Shown: positions 1 through 7,847 of the stretch, piece by piece
Numbering within the stretch: position 1 is the stretch's first letter
How the letters are laid out: every line of letters begins with the position of its first letter
Origin: NP936 sp002726085
GTDB taxonomy: Bacteria; Acidobacteriota; Vicinamibacteria; Vicinamibacterales; UBA8438
NCBI GenBank assembly: GCA_036012905.1
Contig: DASCQF010000157.1
Coordinates: forward strand, 1 to 34,097
Direction: 5' to 3'
DNA length: 34,097 nucleotides
Translations under genes and position numbers: made by a program
Notes under the pieces: generated by a model
Database searches by the model: none
The model's input: the letters and a program-made list of their open reading frames with translations, nothing else
What the model was told of the DNA's origin: nothing

Positions 1-1
1 C

Positions 2-412
2 TATACCCTGCGCGACCCCGCGATCAAGGGCGTGGTCTCCTATTACGGGCCGGTGGCATTGCGATGGGGATATGCCAACCCGGCGAAGCGGTCGATCATC
101 GACTCGAGCGGTGTCCTGGATGCGTATCTGGGTGGATCACCGGATGTCTTCGGGGCGCAATATGACGCGGCGTCCCCGCTCAGTCACGTCGGTCACCGCA
201 CGCCACCGACGCTCTTGATCAACGGTCTGCGCGACGAGCTCGTCTCGCCGTTTCATGGTGAGTTTCTGTCTGACCGGCTGATGCGGTCGAAAGTGCCCCA
301 CCTGTATCTGCGATTGCCGTGGGCCGTGCATGGCTGCGACTATCTCTTCAACGGACCCTGTGGGCAGATCACCACCTACGCGGTCGAACGGTTTCTCTCG
401 GAGGTGCTGTGA
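2..412 (+). CDS. Alpha/beta hydrolase (esterase/peptidase-like), C-terminal part, cut by window start
   Basis: The reading frame is open from the first bases and ends at TGA 410-412, so only about 136 C-terminal residues are seen. They look like the end of an alpha/beta-hydrolase fold of the esterase/lipase or dienelactone-hydrolase kind. The strand leading to the acid residue reads LLINGLRDELVSP, with the likely catalytic Asp in RDE, and the catalytic His is probably in WAVHGCDY. The nucleophile serine (GxSxG) would lie before the window. Substrate and location cannot be told from this part. The stop overlaps the GTG start of the ribokinase gene by four bases (GTGA), so the two are probably translationally coupled. 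Family call fairly sure; function open. Confidence 0.75.
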   Translation, partial: YTLRDPAIKGVVSYYGPVALRWGYANPAKRSIIDSSGVLDAYLGGSPDVFGAQYDAASPLSHVGHRTPPTLLINGLRDELVSPFHGEFLSDRLMRSKVPHLYLRLPWAVHGCDYLFNGPCGQITTYAVERFLSEVL

Positions 413-1329
413 GCGCCGTGGTCGTCGTCGGCAGCATCAACACCGACATGGTCGTGCGTGTGCCTCGGTTGCCTCGCGCGGGTGAGACGGTCCTCGGCGG
501 CGACTTCCGACAGGTAGCCGGTGGCAAGGGGGCCAACCAGGCGGTGGCAGCGTCCCGGGCGGGTGGCACGGTCGCGATGGTCGGGTGTGTCGGGGACGAT
601 CAGTTGGGCTGTGATGCCGTCGCGGGGCTGCGCCGCGAGGGGATCGACGTCTCACAGATCCATCGCCAGCCTGCGGTGTCCTCCGGGGTGGCGTCGGTTC
701 TTGTCGACGCCGGCGGACAGAACAGCATCGCGGTGGCGCCCGGCGCCAACGCCTGTCTGACCCCGGCAATGGTGCGGCAGGCCGAGTCGCTGCTTGCGGC
801 GGCCGAGATCGTTCTGGTGCAGCTGGAGGTGCCGCTCGAGGCAGTCGTCGAGGCGACGACCATCGCGTCGGGACATGGAGCGCGGGTCGTGCTCGACCCG
901 GCGCCGGCACAGCCGTTGCCCGATGCGCTCTGGGGGCAGCTGTCGGTCATTACCCCCAACGTCACCGAGGCGGAGGACTTGACCGGACGCGCGATACGCG
1001 ACCAGGGGGATGCTCTGGCGGCGGCCGGTGTCCTCCGCGACCGCGGGGTGAGCTCGGCCATCGTGACGCTGGGCGCGGCCGGTGTGCTCGTGTCGACTCG
1101 GCAGACTCACACCGTCATTGTCGGGCACGTGGTCGAGGCGGTCGACACGACGGCCGCCGGTGACACCTTTGCCGGTGCGCTTGCCGCGAGAATGGCTGAC
1201 GGGGCAGATCTGATCGACGCGTCCCGATTTGCCAATGCCGCCGCGGCCCTGGCGGTGACCCGCATCGGCGCCCAGCCATCGGTGCCCACGCGGGACGAAG
1301 TCTCCGGCATGCTGCATGACGCGAGATGA
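409..1329 (+). CDS. rbsK: Ribokinase (PfkB family)
   Basis: 306 residues, the usual ribokinase length. It should phosphorylate D-ribose to ribose 5-phosphate with ATP in the cytoplasm. The N-terminus VVVVGSINTDMV is typical of ribokinases. The first PfkB signature GGKGANQAVAASR is near residue 40, and the second, DTTAAGDTFAGAL, carries the catalytic Asp252 in an AAGD motif like that of E. coli RbsK. The GTG start at 409 is chosen because GGAGG at 400-404 sits just before it and the domain begins at once; a longer frame from 319 would add about 30 residues unlike the family. GTGA overlap with the preceding hydrolase suggests an operon. No ribose transporter or rbsD is visible, so another nucleoside or sugar kinase role remains possible. 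Confidence 0.93.
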   Translation: MSAVVVVGSINTDMVVRVPRLPRAGETVLGGDFRQVAGGKGANQAVAASRAGGTVAMVGCVGDDQLGCDAVAGLRREGIDVSQIHRQPAVSSGVASVLVDAGGQNSIAVAPGANACLTPAMVRQAESLLAAAEIVLVQLEVPLEAVVEATTIASGHGARVVLDPAPAQPLPDALWGQLSVITPNVTEAEDLTGRAIRDQGDALAAAGVLRDRGVSSAIVTLGAAGVLVSTRQTHTVIVGHVVEAVDTTAAGDTFAGALAARMADGADLIDASRFANAAAALAVTRIGAQPSVPTRDEVSGMLHDAR

Positions 1330-1356
1330 TGTCGGTTGCGGCTGTCGATACCGACA
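1330..1356. terminator. Candidate bidirectional terminator hairpin
   Basis: A perfect 7-base inverted repeat, TGTCGGT (1330-1336) and ACCGACA (1350-1356), lies with a 13-base loop in the 39-base gap between two converging stop codons. There is no T tract, so intrinsic termination is only a suggestion from position and symmetry. Confidence 0.35.
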
Positions 1357-1368
1357 CCGGTCACGGCG

Positions 1369-2337
1369 TCACCGCCAGTCGTCGATGGCGTAGACCCCCG
1401 GCCGGTGGTACGCCGGCTCGTTCGGCCGGTGCATGCAGACACCTTGGATCTCAGTGCGGAAACCTGCCCGGCGCATCGCGCGGTAGGCCTCCTCGCGCGC
1501 CAGACTGATGCCGGCGTCCACGCGGGACAGACCCCGGGTCCTGGCCAAACCGACACAGGCGTCAAGCAACCGGTCGAAACGATCGCTCACGCCCGGTCCC
1601 GGCCGTGCCGCCCCGAACTTCACGTAGCATCCGCCTGCCCCCGCCTCCGTGTCGGCGCCCAGGTGACAGACCGCGAACGCGGCCAGCCGGTCGCCGTCCC
1701 ACACCAGGACCGTCTCGCCCAGTTGCTGGGTCGCTACTGCCCGGATCTCGCGTTCGAGGTCCAGCCCGTCGTGAATCGCGTGGGTCAACGTCCGACACTG
1801 TTCCAGCACACCGCTTCCCTCGCTCGATCCGACCGACGCGGCGAGGTCCGGTGCCTTGGCATCGTCGTGCCCATCCACAGGTCTTGACATGACGGCAGTC
1901 AGGAAACGGGGAGAGAAGCCGAACTTCTGATAGAGCCCGACGTGTCTCGGGCTGTGCGGAAAGGTATACAACCCGGTGTGCGCGGTCTTCCAGGCAGTGA
2001 ACAGCGCCAGCGTCGGTTCCAGCAGGCGTGAGGCGACGCCGCGGTTCCACCACTCGGGGGCGACGGTCAGTGGTCCGAAGAAACCGACGCTGCCCCAGGC
2101 GGTGACCAGATTCGAGCCGACCACCTTACCGTCGACCACGGCGGTCAGTGCCGCCGAGGGGTCGGCGCGCCAGCGGGATCGGACGTAGTTGCGGTCCGTC
2201 ATGAACCGGTCGGGGTCGGGCGCCCCGAGAAACGTTCCGAACGCCCGCTGCATGACGCGTGTGGCTGCGGCCAGGTCCGATTCGACCAACGCTCGCACCT
2301 CGACGACCGGTTCGCTCCTCAGTGATGAGTTCGCCAT
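1369..2337 (-). CDS. GNAT N-acetyltransferase with a second GNAT-like half
   Basis: 322 residues from the ATG at 2335-2337; the frame stays open 50 codons further upstream but that part has no family character. The first half is a GNAT domain: VRALVESDLAAATRVMQRAF starts the fold, and LTVAPEWWNRGVASRLL carries the acetyl-CoA pyrophosphate-binding motif (R-G-V-A, near residues 95-110). The second half has strand patterns that look like a degenerate repeat of the fold (WDGDRLAAFAVCHLG, then YVKFGAA), giving a two-domain layout similar to Eis-like or MshD-like tandem enzymes. The acceptor substrate cannot be predicted. It converges with ribokinase. A weak -10-like TACTAT (2395-2400, minus strand) lies about 57 bases upstream. 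Confidence 0.85.
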   Translation of the reverse strand: MANSSLRSEPVVEVRALVESDLAAATRVMQRAFGTFLGAPDPDRFMTDRNYVRSRWRADPSAALTAVVDGKVVGSNLVTAWGSVGFFGPLTVAPEWWNRGVASRLLEPTLALFTAWKTAHTGLYTFPHSPRHVGLYQKFGFSPRFLTAVMSRPVDGHDDAKAPDLAASVGSSEGSGVLEQCRTLTHAIHDGLDLEREIRAVATQQLGETVLVWDGDRLAAFAVCHLGADTEAGAGGCYVKFGAARPGPGVSDRFDRLLDACVGLARTRGLSRVDAGISLAREEAYRAMRRAGFRTEIQGVCMHRPNEPAYHRPGVYAIDDWR

Positions 2338-2485
2338 GCGTGTGCCCGTGTCTGTCAGATGGAACCAACAGGCAGGAGGTTCCGTCCTGACGTCATAGTA
2401 CCTGTAGCAGGCCGATGAGCACGCGGCCTGCCGACCGCTCGGCAGGATGCCGCCCGTCCCGCGATAGAATGTGAGCGAGCACGTC

Positions 2486-3151
2486 ATGATTACACTGCGG
2501 AACCTGGAGAAGTTCTACGCGCACGGGGTCAGCAAGACCTTCGTGCTTCGTCAGATCAACGCGGAGGTCAAGGAAGGAGAGTTCCTGTCGATCATGGGGC
2601 CGTCGGGCGCCGGCAAGTCGACGCTCCTCCACATCCTCGGCATGCACGACAGCGCCTGGACAGGCGAGTTCGAGTTCCTTGGCTATCCCGTGCACGCGAT
2701 GAAGCCAAAGCAGCGGGCGAAGCTTCACAAGCAGAACATCGGGTTTGTGTTCCAGAGCTATCACCTGCTCGACGACCTGACCGTGTACGAGAATCTCGAG
2801 ATCCCGCTGTCCTACCGCGACGTGAAGCGGTCCGAGCGAGACTCGATCGTCTGTGACGCGCTGGACCGGTTTCGTATCGTCGGCAAGAAAGACCTCTATC
2901 CGAGTCAGCTCTCCGGTGGTCAGCAGCAGCTGGTTGCCGTCGCCCGCGCCGTAATCTCCAGCCCCAAGCTGATTCTGGCCGACGAGCCGACTGGAAACCT
3001 CCACACGGCGCAGGGCCAGGAGATCATGGAGCTCTTCACGCAGCTCAATCAGGAGGGCACCACCATCATCCAGGTGACGCATTCAGAGGTGAATGCCTCC
3101 TACGGGCGTCGCGTGATCCAGCTTCGTGACGGCTGGGTCGTGAAGGACTAG
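2486..3151 (+). CDS. ABC transporter ATP-binding protein, MacB/LolD type
   Basis: 221 residues from ATG 2486. All core motifs are present: Walker A GPSGAGKST (38-46), Q-loop Gln90, signature LSGGQ (142-146), Walker B LILADE (Asp166, Glu167) and H-switch His199. EPTGNL and the early Q-loop place it with the MacB/LolD/FtsE group that drives mechanotransmission-type permeases. The D-loop, normally GNLDS, reads GNLHT, with His173 in place of Asp. No permease is adjacent, so the partner is elsewhere; Acidobacteriota carry many unlinked duplicated MacB-like permeases (ADOP). A GTG at 2471 is the other possible start, but a -10-like TAGAAT (2465-2470) directly before it would put the transcript start downstream, which favours ATG 2486. 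The divergent neighbour is the GNAT gene. Confidence 0.9.
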   Translation: MITLRNLEKFYAHGVSKTFVLRQINAEVKEGEFLSIMGPSGAGKSTLLHILGMHDSAWTGEFEFLGYPVHAMKPKQRAKLHKQNIGFVFQSYHLLDDLTVYENLEIPLSYRDVKRSERDSIVCDALDRFRIVGKKDLYPSQLSGGQQQLVAVARAVISSPKLILADEPTGNLHTAQGQEIMELFTQLNQEGTTIIQVTHSEVNASYGRRVIQLRDGWVVKD

Positions 3152-3263
3152 CTGTCAGCTGTGAAGGTCGTGCGGCGGGCGGCTGGCAAGGCGTGCCGCG
3201 CCATGGGGCTGAGACGAAGCTTTGCCAGACACCACGACTGAGCGATCGGGCGATGGGCCCGAT

Positions 3264-3752
3264 GTGTCGCGGAATCCGCGTTACATCTTCATTCTGGCGA
3301 TCGTTTCAGGGCTGATCCTGAGTGTCGGCTGGCTCGTGAGGCCGTCCGAGAGCATTTCCGAGCCGCTGTCCGCCCCTTCCCAGGTCGAGCTCAGTCGTCT
3401 CCCGTCGCTCAGACAGCGAGGGCCTCTCGAAGAGATGGCGGAGTTCTTTGCCGGCGTGGCGACCGACCTCGCCCCGGCAGTGGTGCGGCTGCCTAGCGTC
3501 GGACGCAGCGGGGTCGTCTGGAGCGCCGAGCGAGTCGTGACGGCGCGGCTCGCGTGGCGTTTCCCGACGGTCGTCACTGTGGCCGTGCCCAACGGCGATG
3601 TTGGCGCCTTCGCCCCGCAGGTGTCGACCGTGGTGTTGGCGGCGGTCGTGATTTATGAAACGGTTGGCCCGGTCAGCACGAGGTTTGCGCTGGTGCGGAG
3701 CGGAGAGGCCGGAATGGATCATCCGGCTTCGGACGCCGTCTTCGAGATGTGA
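3264..3752 (+). CDS. Membrane-anchored protein, possibly truncated HtrA/trypsin-like
   Basis: About 162 residues from a GTG at 3264; a TTG at 3222 would add 14. A short basic N-terminus (SRNPRY) is followed by one hydrophobic segment, about FILAIVSGLILSVGWLV, then a periplasmic-looking region. The part around LAPAVVRLPSVGRSGVVWSAERVVTA resembles the first strands of trypsin-like (HtrA) domains, but the sequence stops long before a Ser nucleophile could occur, and the catalytic His expected after VVTA is missing. It may be a C-terminally lost protease relic or a small non-catalytic membrane protein. It follows the ABC ATPase by 112 bases on the same strand. No good ribosome-binding site is seen. 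The coding call is moderate and the family link is inference. Confidence 0.5.
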   Translation: MSRNPRYIFILAIVSGLILSVGWLVRPSESISEPLSAPSQVELSRLPSLRQRGPLEEMAEFFAGVATDLAPAVVRLPSVGRSGVVWSAERVVTARLAWRFPTVVTVAVPNGDVGAFAPQVSTVVLAAVVIYETVGPVSTRFALVRSGEAGMDHPASDAVFEM

Positions 3753-3786
3753 TCGCCGTGTCTGGATAGGAGCGGTGAAGCCCGCT

Positions 3787-3807
3787 TCTTCTGATTTCTG
3801 ACTTCTT
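3787..3807 (-). repeat. Heptanucleotide tandem array, three units
   Basis: On the minus strand three 7-base units, AAGAAGT, CAGAAAT and CAGAAGA, follow each other just upstream of the acyl-CoA dehydrogenase start at 3822. They belong to the dispersed CAGRAGN family described for 15489-15523. Confidence 0.65.
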
Positions 3808-3821
3808 GGGTATCTCCCCGC

Positions 3822-4997
3822 ATGACCGACAACAGCCCACTTCGGCGGATGGCCGATTTCGATCTCACGGACACACAGCGACAGGTGCGGGAAGCCGTGC
3901 GGGAGTTCGCCGAGCGCGAGATCCTGCCCACGGTCGAGCAACACGAGCGGGAGGGGCGGTATCCACGCGAACTGATCGGGCGGCTGGCGCCGCTGGGGTA
4001 TCTGGCACCGCTGATTCCGGAGGCCTACGGCGGCTCGTTCATCGACGTGGTGACCTACGGCGTCGTTTGCGAGGAGCTGGCTCGTGTCGACTGGGTCGTT
4101 GCCTCGGCGGTGTCGGTCGCCAATTCGCTCGTCGGGAGCTCGATCTTGCGGTTTGGTACACCCGAACAGCGGCAGCGCTGGCTCCCGTCATTGGCCACTG
4201 GCGAGATCCTGGCGTCGGCGTGTCTCACCGAGCCCGATGGCGGGACCGACCTGTCGGCCATGCGGGCTCGAGCAACTCCTGTCGATGAGGGCTGGCGGCT
4301 GACTGGCAGCAAGGTGTTCATCTCCCACGCGGACGAGGCTGGCATTTTCCTCGTGGCGGCCACCGTCGACCCGTCGCGCGGGCATCGCGGCGTCACGATG
4401 TTTCTCGTGGACCCGTCCAGTGACGGCATCGAAGTCAGCCCGTTGCCCATGCGAACGCTCCAGCGAGACAACGTTGCCGAGGTGCGATTTGACGACGTGC
4501 GCCTGGGCAGCGATGCGCTGCTTGGCGAATCCGGTCGCGGGTTCCCGATCCTTGGCGCGGCCTTGGACGCCGGCCGCTTCTCGGTGGCTGCCCGCTGTGT
4601 CGGTCAGGCGCAGCGCGCGATCGATCTGACGCTGCCCTACGCCCGTGAACGCCGCGCATTCGGGCAGCCGATCGGCGAGTTCCAGATGGTGCAGCAGAAG
4701 ATCGCCGACATGATCTGTCGTACCGAGGCGGCGCGCGCACTCGTCTACCGGTTGGGCCGCATGAAGGACGCGGGTGTGGAGCGCTGCTCGATGGAGGCGT
4801 CGATGGCCAAGCTGCTTGCCAGCGAGGCGGCGACACAGAATGCCCTCGACGCGATCCAGATACATGGCGGCTACGGGTTCTCAATGGACTACGAAGTGGG
4901 CCGGTTGCTGCTCGAGGCGAAAACATTGGAGGTCGGCGAGGGGACGAGCGAGCTGCATCGCAAACTCATCGCCGAGTTCGGTCTCGGGCTGCGATGA
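3822..4997 (+). CDS. Acyl-CoA dehydrogenase (FAD), Glu-at-C-terminus type
   Basis: 391 residues, typical length. It should oxidise an acyl-CoA thioester at the alpha-beta bond and pass electrons to electron-transfer flavoprotein. The N-terminal helical domain starts LTDTQRQVREAVREFAEREI. The flavin-binding part reads ACLTEPDGGTDLSAM, and the C-terminal domain has QIHGGYGF. The catalytic base is the canonical Glu373 in GEGTSEL, and the alternative helix-G position (ALDAGRF) has no acid, so it follows the medium/short-chain arrangement. It stands alone between two heptad-repeat gaps, away from the CoA cluster at 19.5-26.5 kb. Substrate chain length is not predictable. The ATG at 3822 is followed shortly by the domain; no clear Shine-Dalgarno sequence is seen. 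Confidence 0.93.
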   Translation: MTDNSPLRRMADFDLTDTQRQVREAVREFAEREILPTVEQHEREGRYPRELIGRLAPLGYLAPLIPEAYGGSFIDVVTYGVVCEELARVDWVVASAVSVANSLVGSSILRFGTPEQRQRWLPSLATGEILASACLTEPDGGTDLSAMRARATPVDEGWRLTGSKVFISHADEAGIFLVAATVDPSRGHRGVTMFLVDPSSDGIEVSPLPMRTLQRDNVAEVRFDDVRLGSDALLGESGRGFPILGAALDAGRFSVAARCVGQAQRAIDLTLPYARERRAFGQPIGEFQMVQQKIADMICRTEAARALVYRLGRMKDAGVERCSMEASMAKLLASEAATQNALDAIQIHGGYGFSMDYEVGRLLLEAKTLEVGEGTSELHRKLIAEFGLGLR

Positions 4998-5076
4998 TCC
5001 GACGGCCGGTGGCGTCGGACGGCGCCACTCGGGTGCGAATACTGGGCACTGCTCCCACGTATCAGTAATTGGTACT

Positions 5077-5132
5077 CAAGAATCAGGAATCAGGAATTAG
5101 TCATCGACCAACGACCATCAAACAACGACGTA
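5077..5132 (+). repeat. Two adjoining heptad arrays in the gap before the sigma-factor gene
   Basis: The 199-base gap 4998-5196 holds no gene. It contains CAAGAAT, CAGGAAT, CAGGAAT (5077-5097), then after TAGTCAT a second degenerate heptad series CGACCAA, CGACCAT, CAAACAA, CGACGTA (5105-5132). Period seven is kept in both, though unit sequences differ. The promoter of the sigma-factor gene must lie in or after this stretch; no clear -10 is visible. Confidence 0.6.
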
Positions 5133-5196
5133 TCCATCCACATGGGGTCAATTACACCGTGTCCCATGTGCTCGGACCCGGCCGGGACAGTGAATC

Positions 5197-5793
5197 GTGT
5201 CTGTGACCGACGACCAGCTGGTTCGCGACGCCCTGTTGGGCCGGCAAGACGCCTACACCGGGCTGCTCCAACGATATGAGCGTCCGGTCTTCAGTCTGAT
5301 TGCGCGTCTGATACAGGACCCCGGTGTGGCCGAGGAGCTCGCGCAGGAGACCTTCCTCAAGGCGTTTCGACGACTCGACACGTTCGATCAGCAACGCGGG
5401 TTCTCGGCCTGGCTGCTACGGATAGCCCACAACACGGCGGTCGATGCGTTGCGCCGGCGCGGTCCCCAGAATCTTGGCATCGATCCGGGCCCTGATGTCA
5501 CCGGGTCGGTCCTCGCCTCCAGCGATCCGGGCCCGGACCGGCAGACCGAGCACCGGCTCCTCATCCGCGACCTCGCAGCGGCGCTGGTGCGTCTGCGACC
5601 GGAGCATCGCCTGGCCCTGATGCTGCGCGTTCAGGAAGAGCAGAGCTACCAGCGGATCGCCTACGTCATGGGCATCTCCGAGGGCACCGCCAAGAGCTAT
5701 GTGCATCGCGCGCGCCGCCGGCTGGCCGATGAGATGCGGAACACTGGGTGGGGAAGTGCAACCGATCAGACCCGAACGCGTAATACCAAGTGA
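5197..5793 (+). CDS. ECF RNA polymerase sigma factor (RpoE/SigW-like)
   Basis: 198 residues. Region 2 runs from about 25 to 95 (RLIQDPGVAEELAQETFLKA, then RGFSAWLLRIAHNTAVDALR, the -10 recognition and melting part). Region 4 is near 130-185 (LALMLRVQEEQSYQRIAYVM then GISEGTAKSYVHRARRRL, the -35 helix-turn-helix). There is no region 3, as expected for group IV sigma factors. Start is GTG 5197; GTG 5203 is possible. The next two genes follow with a 10-base gap and a 4-base overlap, so this is the regulator of a three-gene operon. The second gene encodes a membrane protein that probably holds the sigma factor inactive, so it likely answers a cell-envelope signal; autoregulation is usual in such operons but no target promoter was identified. 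Confidence 0.93.
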   Translation: MSVTDDQLVRDALLGRQDAYTGLLQRYERPVFSLIARLIQDPGVAEELAQETFLKAFRRLDTFDQQRGFSAWLLRIAHNTAVDALRRRGPQNLGIDPGPDVTGSVLASSDPGPDRQTEHRLLIRDLAAALVRLRPEHRLALMLRVQEEQSYQRIAYVMGISEGTAKSYVHRARRRLADEMRNTGWGSATDQTRTRNTK

Positions 5794-5803
5794 AACAGTG
5801 AAA

Positions 5804-6331
5804 ATGGGTCACGACCGACACCACGTTCAGTCCGTTGAGAAGTGGCTTGTCGCCGAGCACGTAGACGATGACGCCGCAGCCGACCGGGCGCTGCAGGAAC
5901 TGCTTGGCGCGCTGCCGACGCCGGCGCCGCCGACCAGCTTCGCCGGGCGCGTCATGGCCGCCGCGGCCCGGGAAGGGATTGTGCGGGCGCCGATGCGCCG
6001 CAGCTGGTCCGGTCAGACCGCGCGGGTGTTGGGATGGTGCGGTGTCGGCACCGCGGCGCTGGTTGCGACGCTTGTCTTCCTCGCGCCGTTGCTGGTCCGT
6101 CAAGTTGCCCGGTTGTTGAACTTCTCCGTGCAGGGGTTCGTCTGGATCGTACGGGGTCTTGAGGGAGGCCTCGATATATGGAGTTTGATGGCCGAAATAG
6201 GCCGTGCCGTCGCCGCGAGCCTGACGACACCGCAGGTCAGTGGGGGCGTCGTGGTGGTCGAGCTGGTGGGCGTTGCGGCGTTGTACACGCTGCACCGGGT
6301 GCTGTCCTTCGACAAGGAGGGAACCCAGTGA
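5804..6331 (+). CDS. Membrane protein, probable anti-sigma partner of the ECF factor
   Basis: 175 residues from ATG 5804 (GTG 5798 also possible). The cytoplasmic N-terminus of about 75 residues is acidic and Ala-rich (EHVDDDAAADRALQELLGAL). One clear membrane span follows (VLGWCGVGTAALVATLVFLAPLLV, about residues 76-100). A second hydrophobic stretch, GVVVVELVGVAALYTLHRVL, lies near the C-terminus. The layout and position directly after the sigma gene fit an anti-sigma factor, but the zinc-binding HxxxCxxC motif of the common ZAS group is absent, so the call rests on context. Its stop overlaps the next gene by four bases (GTGA). It could instead be an unrelated small membrane component of the downstream protein's complex. 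Confidence 0.7.
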   Translation: MGHDRHHVQSVEKWLVAEHVDDDAAADRALQELLGALPTPAPPTSFAGRVMAAAAREGIVRAPMRRSWSGQTARVLGWCGVGTAALVATLVFLAPLLVRQVARLLNFSVQGFVWIVRGLEGGLDIWSLMAEIGRAVAASLTTPQVSGGVVVVELVGVAALYTLHRVLSFDKEGTQ

Positions 6332-7839
6332 GCATCGATCGTCCGGTGCCGGGCGGTTCCATGGCGGTCGCGCTGACCCTCGTCGCGGCGTCGATGACGG
6401 TGTCGCTCGGGGCGCAGCCGCCCGACGGATCAGAGAACCTGCGAGAGGAAGTAGGGGAGCGCTTTGAGGTCACGCCGATCCGAGGCGGCATTGGCCTCCT
6501 CCCACGAGAGCGCGACGATGGCCTCGCATTGATCGAGGTACGTGGCGACAGGGTCTTTATCGATGGCAGCGGTCCGTTTCCTCCCGAGCGGCTGGCCGCG
6601 GAGCTCGGAGCCGATGCCGGCGTTGTCTTGCGTCTGTCGTATCTCGACTCTATGACCCAACGGTCGGTCCTGGGGTTGCCCGCACTGACGGACGAAGAGT
6701 TGGCGGAGTTCTCGCTGGGAGCCGAGCCGACCGGATCGGTGGGACCCGACTCTCCGGAGTCGTCGCCTGCTGTGCCGGTCCAGCCTGTCCAACCTGTCAG
6801 GCCCGTCGATGATGACGATGACGAGCCCGCCGTGGCGTCGCGGGACCGTCGTGTCGTCTACCGCGACATCGTGCGTGTCGGCCGCCGTGTTCACGTAGCG
6901 GTCGACGAGCAGGTGCGTGGCGACGTGGTCGTGATCGGTGGCAGTCTCCGGGTCGACGGCGAGGTGCGCGGCGAGATCACCGTGATCGGTGGCAGCGCCG
7001 AGTTCGGGCCCGAGGCGATCGCTCGTCGCGAGGTCAACATCATCGGTGGCCGCCTGACGAACGAACCCGGCGCGCGCTTCCTCCGGGGCGTGAACGATGT
7101 CAGTTTCGACATGATTGACTTCGACTTTTCCGACTTCGGCGGGTTTCCCCGTATTCGTTTACCCCGGCCTTCCAGGCAGGTCTTCAGGTCTCTGGACCTG
7201 GTGGGGACGCTCGTCCGGTTCGCCTTCTTCGGGCTGCTCGGATCGGTCGTGCTGTTGGTGGCGGCAGGGAGCTCCGAACGCGTGGCACGGCGCGTAGCGC
7301 TCGAGCCGGTCAAGGCGGGTTTTGTCGGTTTCTTGGCGCAGCTGTTGTTCGTGCCGCTGCTCGTCACCGGCATTCTCCTGCTCGTGGTCACCATCATCGG
7401 AATACCGCTCCTGGTGCTCGTGCCGGTCGTTCTCGTCGCCGCCCTGTTGGTGATGGTGCTTGGGTTTACTGGAGTCGCTCAGGGGGTGGGCCAACTGTTC
7501 GGTGGAGGCGCCGGACACAGCCAGCGGTCAGCATTCGTCCTGCTGTGGCTCGGACTGGTCATCGTCATGGCACCAACCCTGTTCGGCGAGGTGCTCGGGC
7601 TGATGGGAGGGCCGTTCGGCTTCTTTGCGGTGATGCTGGGCATCACCGGGTTCGTCGTCGAGTATGTCGCCTGGACGACCGGCATGGGAGCCGTCATCCT
7701 CAACCGGTTCGATGGCGCGTCGCCGGCCGGACCCGACGTGCCGCCGCCACCGGTCCCAGAGCTCAGGGTCGAAACCCCGCCCCAACCGGATTTGCCGTTA
7801 TCAGAGTCCTCGCCTCAGTCACCAGACGAGCCTGCATAG
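6328..7839 (+). CDS. Secreted/multi-pass protein with bactofilin-like beta-repeat domain
   Basis: 503 residues from GTG 6328, chosen for the strong AAGGAGGG ribosome-binding site just before it and the GTGA overlap with the preceding stop. Order of parts: N-terminal signal-like hydrophobic stretch (about 11-30, MAVALTLVAASMTVSL); a folded extracytoplasmic region; a Pro/Asp-rich linker with DDDDDE near 161; a bactofilin/polymer-forming repeat (about 186-240, GDVVVIGGSLRVDGEV then GEITVIGGSAEFG); and at least four to five membrane spans from about 287 to 455 with the segment VTIIGIPLLVLVPVVLV. A Pro-rich tail ends the protein. Comparable sigma/anti-sigma/bactofilin-TM operons suggest an envelope-scaffold or stress-sensing job; the exact role is unknown. 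Confidence 0.85.
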   Translation: MSIDRPVPGGSMAVALTLVAASMTVSLGAQPPDGSENLREEVGERFEVTPIRGGIGLLPRERDDGLALIEVRGDRVFIDGSGPFPPERLAAELGADAGVVLRLSYLDSMTQRSVLGLPALTDEELAEFSLGAEPTGSVGPDSPESSPAVPVQPVQPVRPVDDDDDEPAVASRDRRVVYRDIVRVGRRVHVAVDEQVRGDVVVIGGSLRVDGEVRGEITVIGGSAEFGPEAIARREVNIIGGRLTNEPGARFLRGVNDVSFDMIDFDFSDFGGFPRIRLPRPSRQVFRSLDLVGTLVRFAFFGLLGSVVLLVAAGSSERVARRVALEPVKAGFVGFLAQLLFVPLLVTGILLLVVTIIGIPLLVLVPVVLVAALLVMVLGFTGVAQGVGQLFGGGAGHSQRSAFVLLWLGLVIVMAPTLFGEVLGLMGGPFGFFAVMLGITGFVVEYVAWTTGMGAVILNRFDGASPAGPDVPPPPVPELRVETPPQPDLPLSESSPQSPDEPA

Positions 7840-7847
7840 CGGCGCGG

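Noticed and set aside
1336..1887. 183-codon plus-strand frame opposite the GNAT gene
   Set aside because: No domain or ribosome-binding site; the GNAT motifs on the other strand explain the stretch.
409..3151. Ribokinase and ABC ATPase as parts of a ribose transport locus
   Set aside because: The ATPase is of the MacB/LolD type, not a sugar importer, and no binding protein, permease or rbsD is present.
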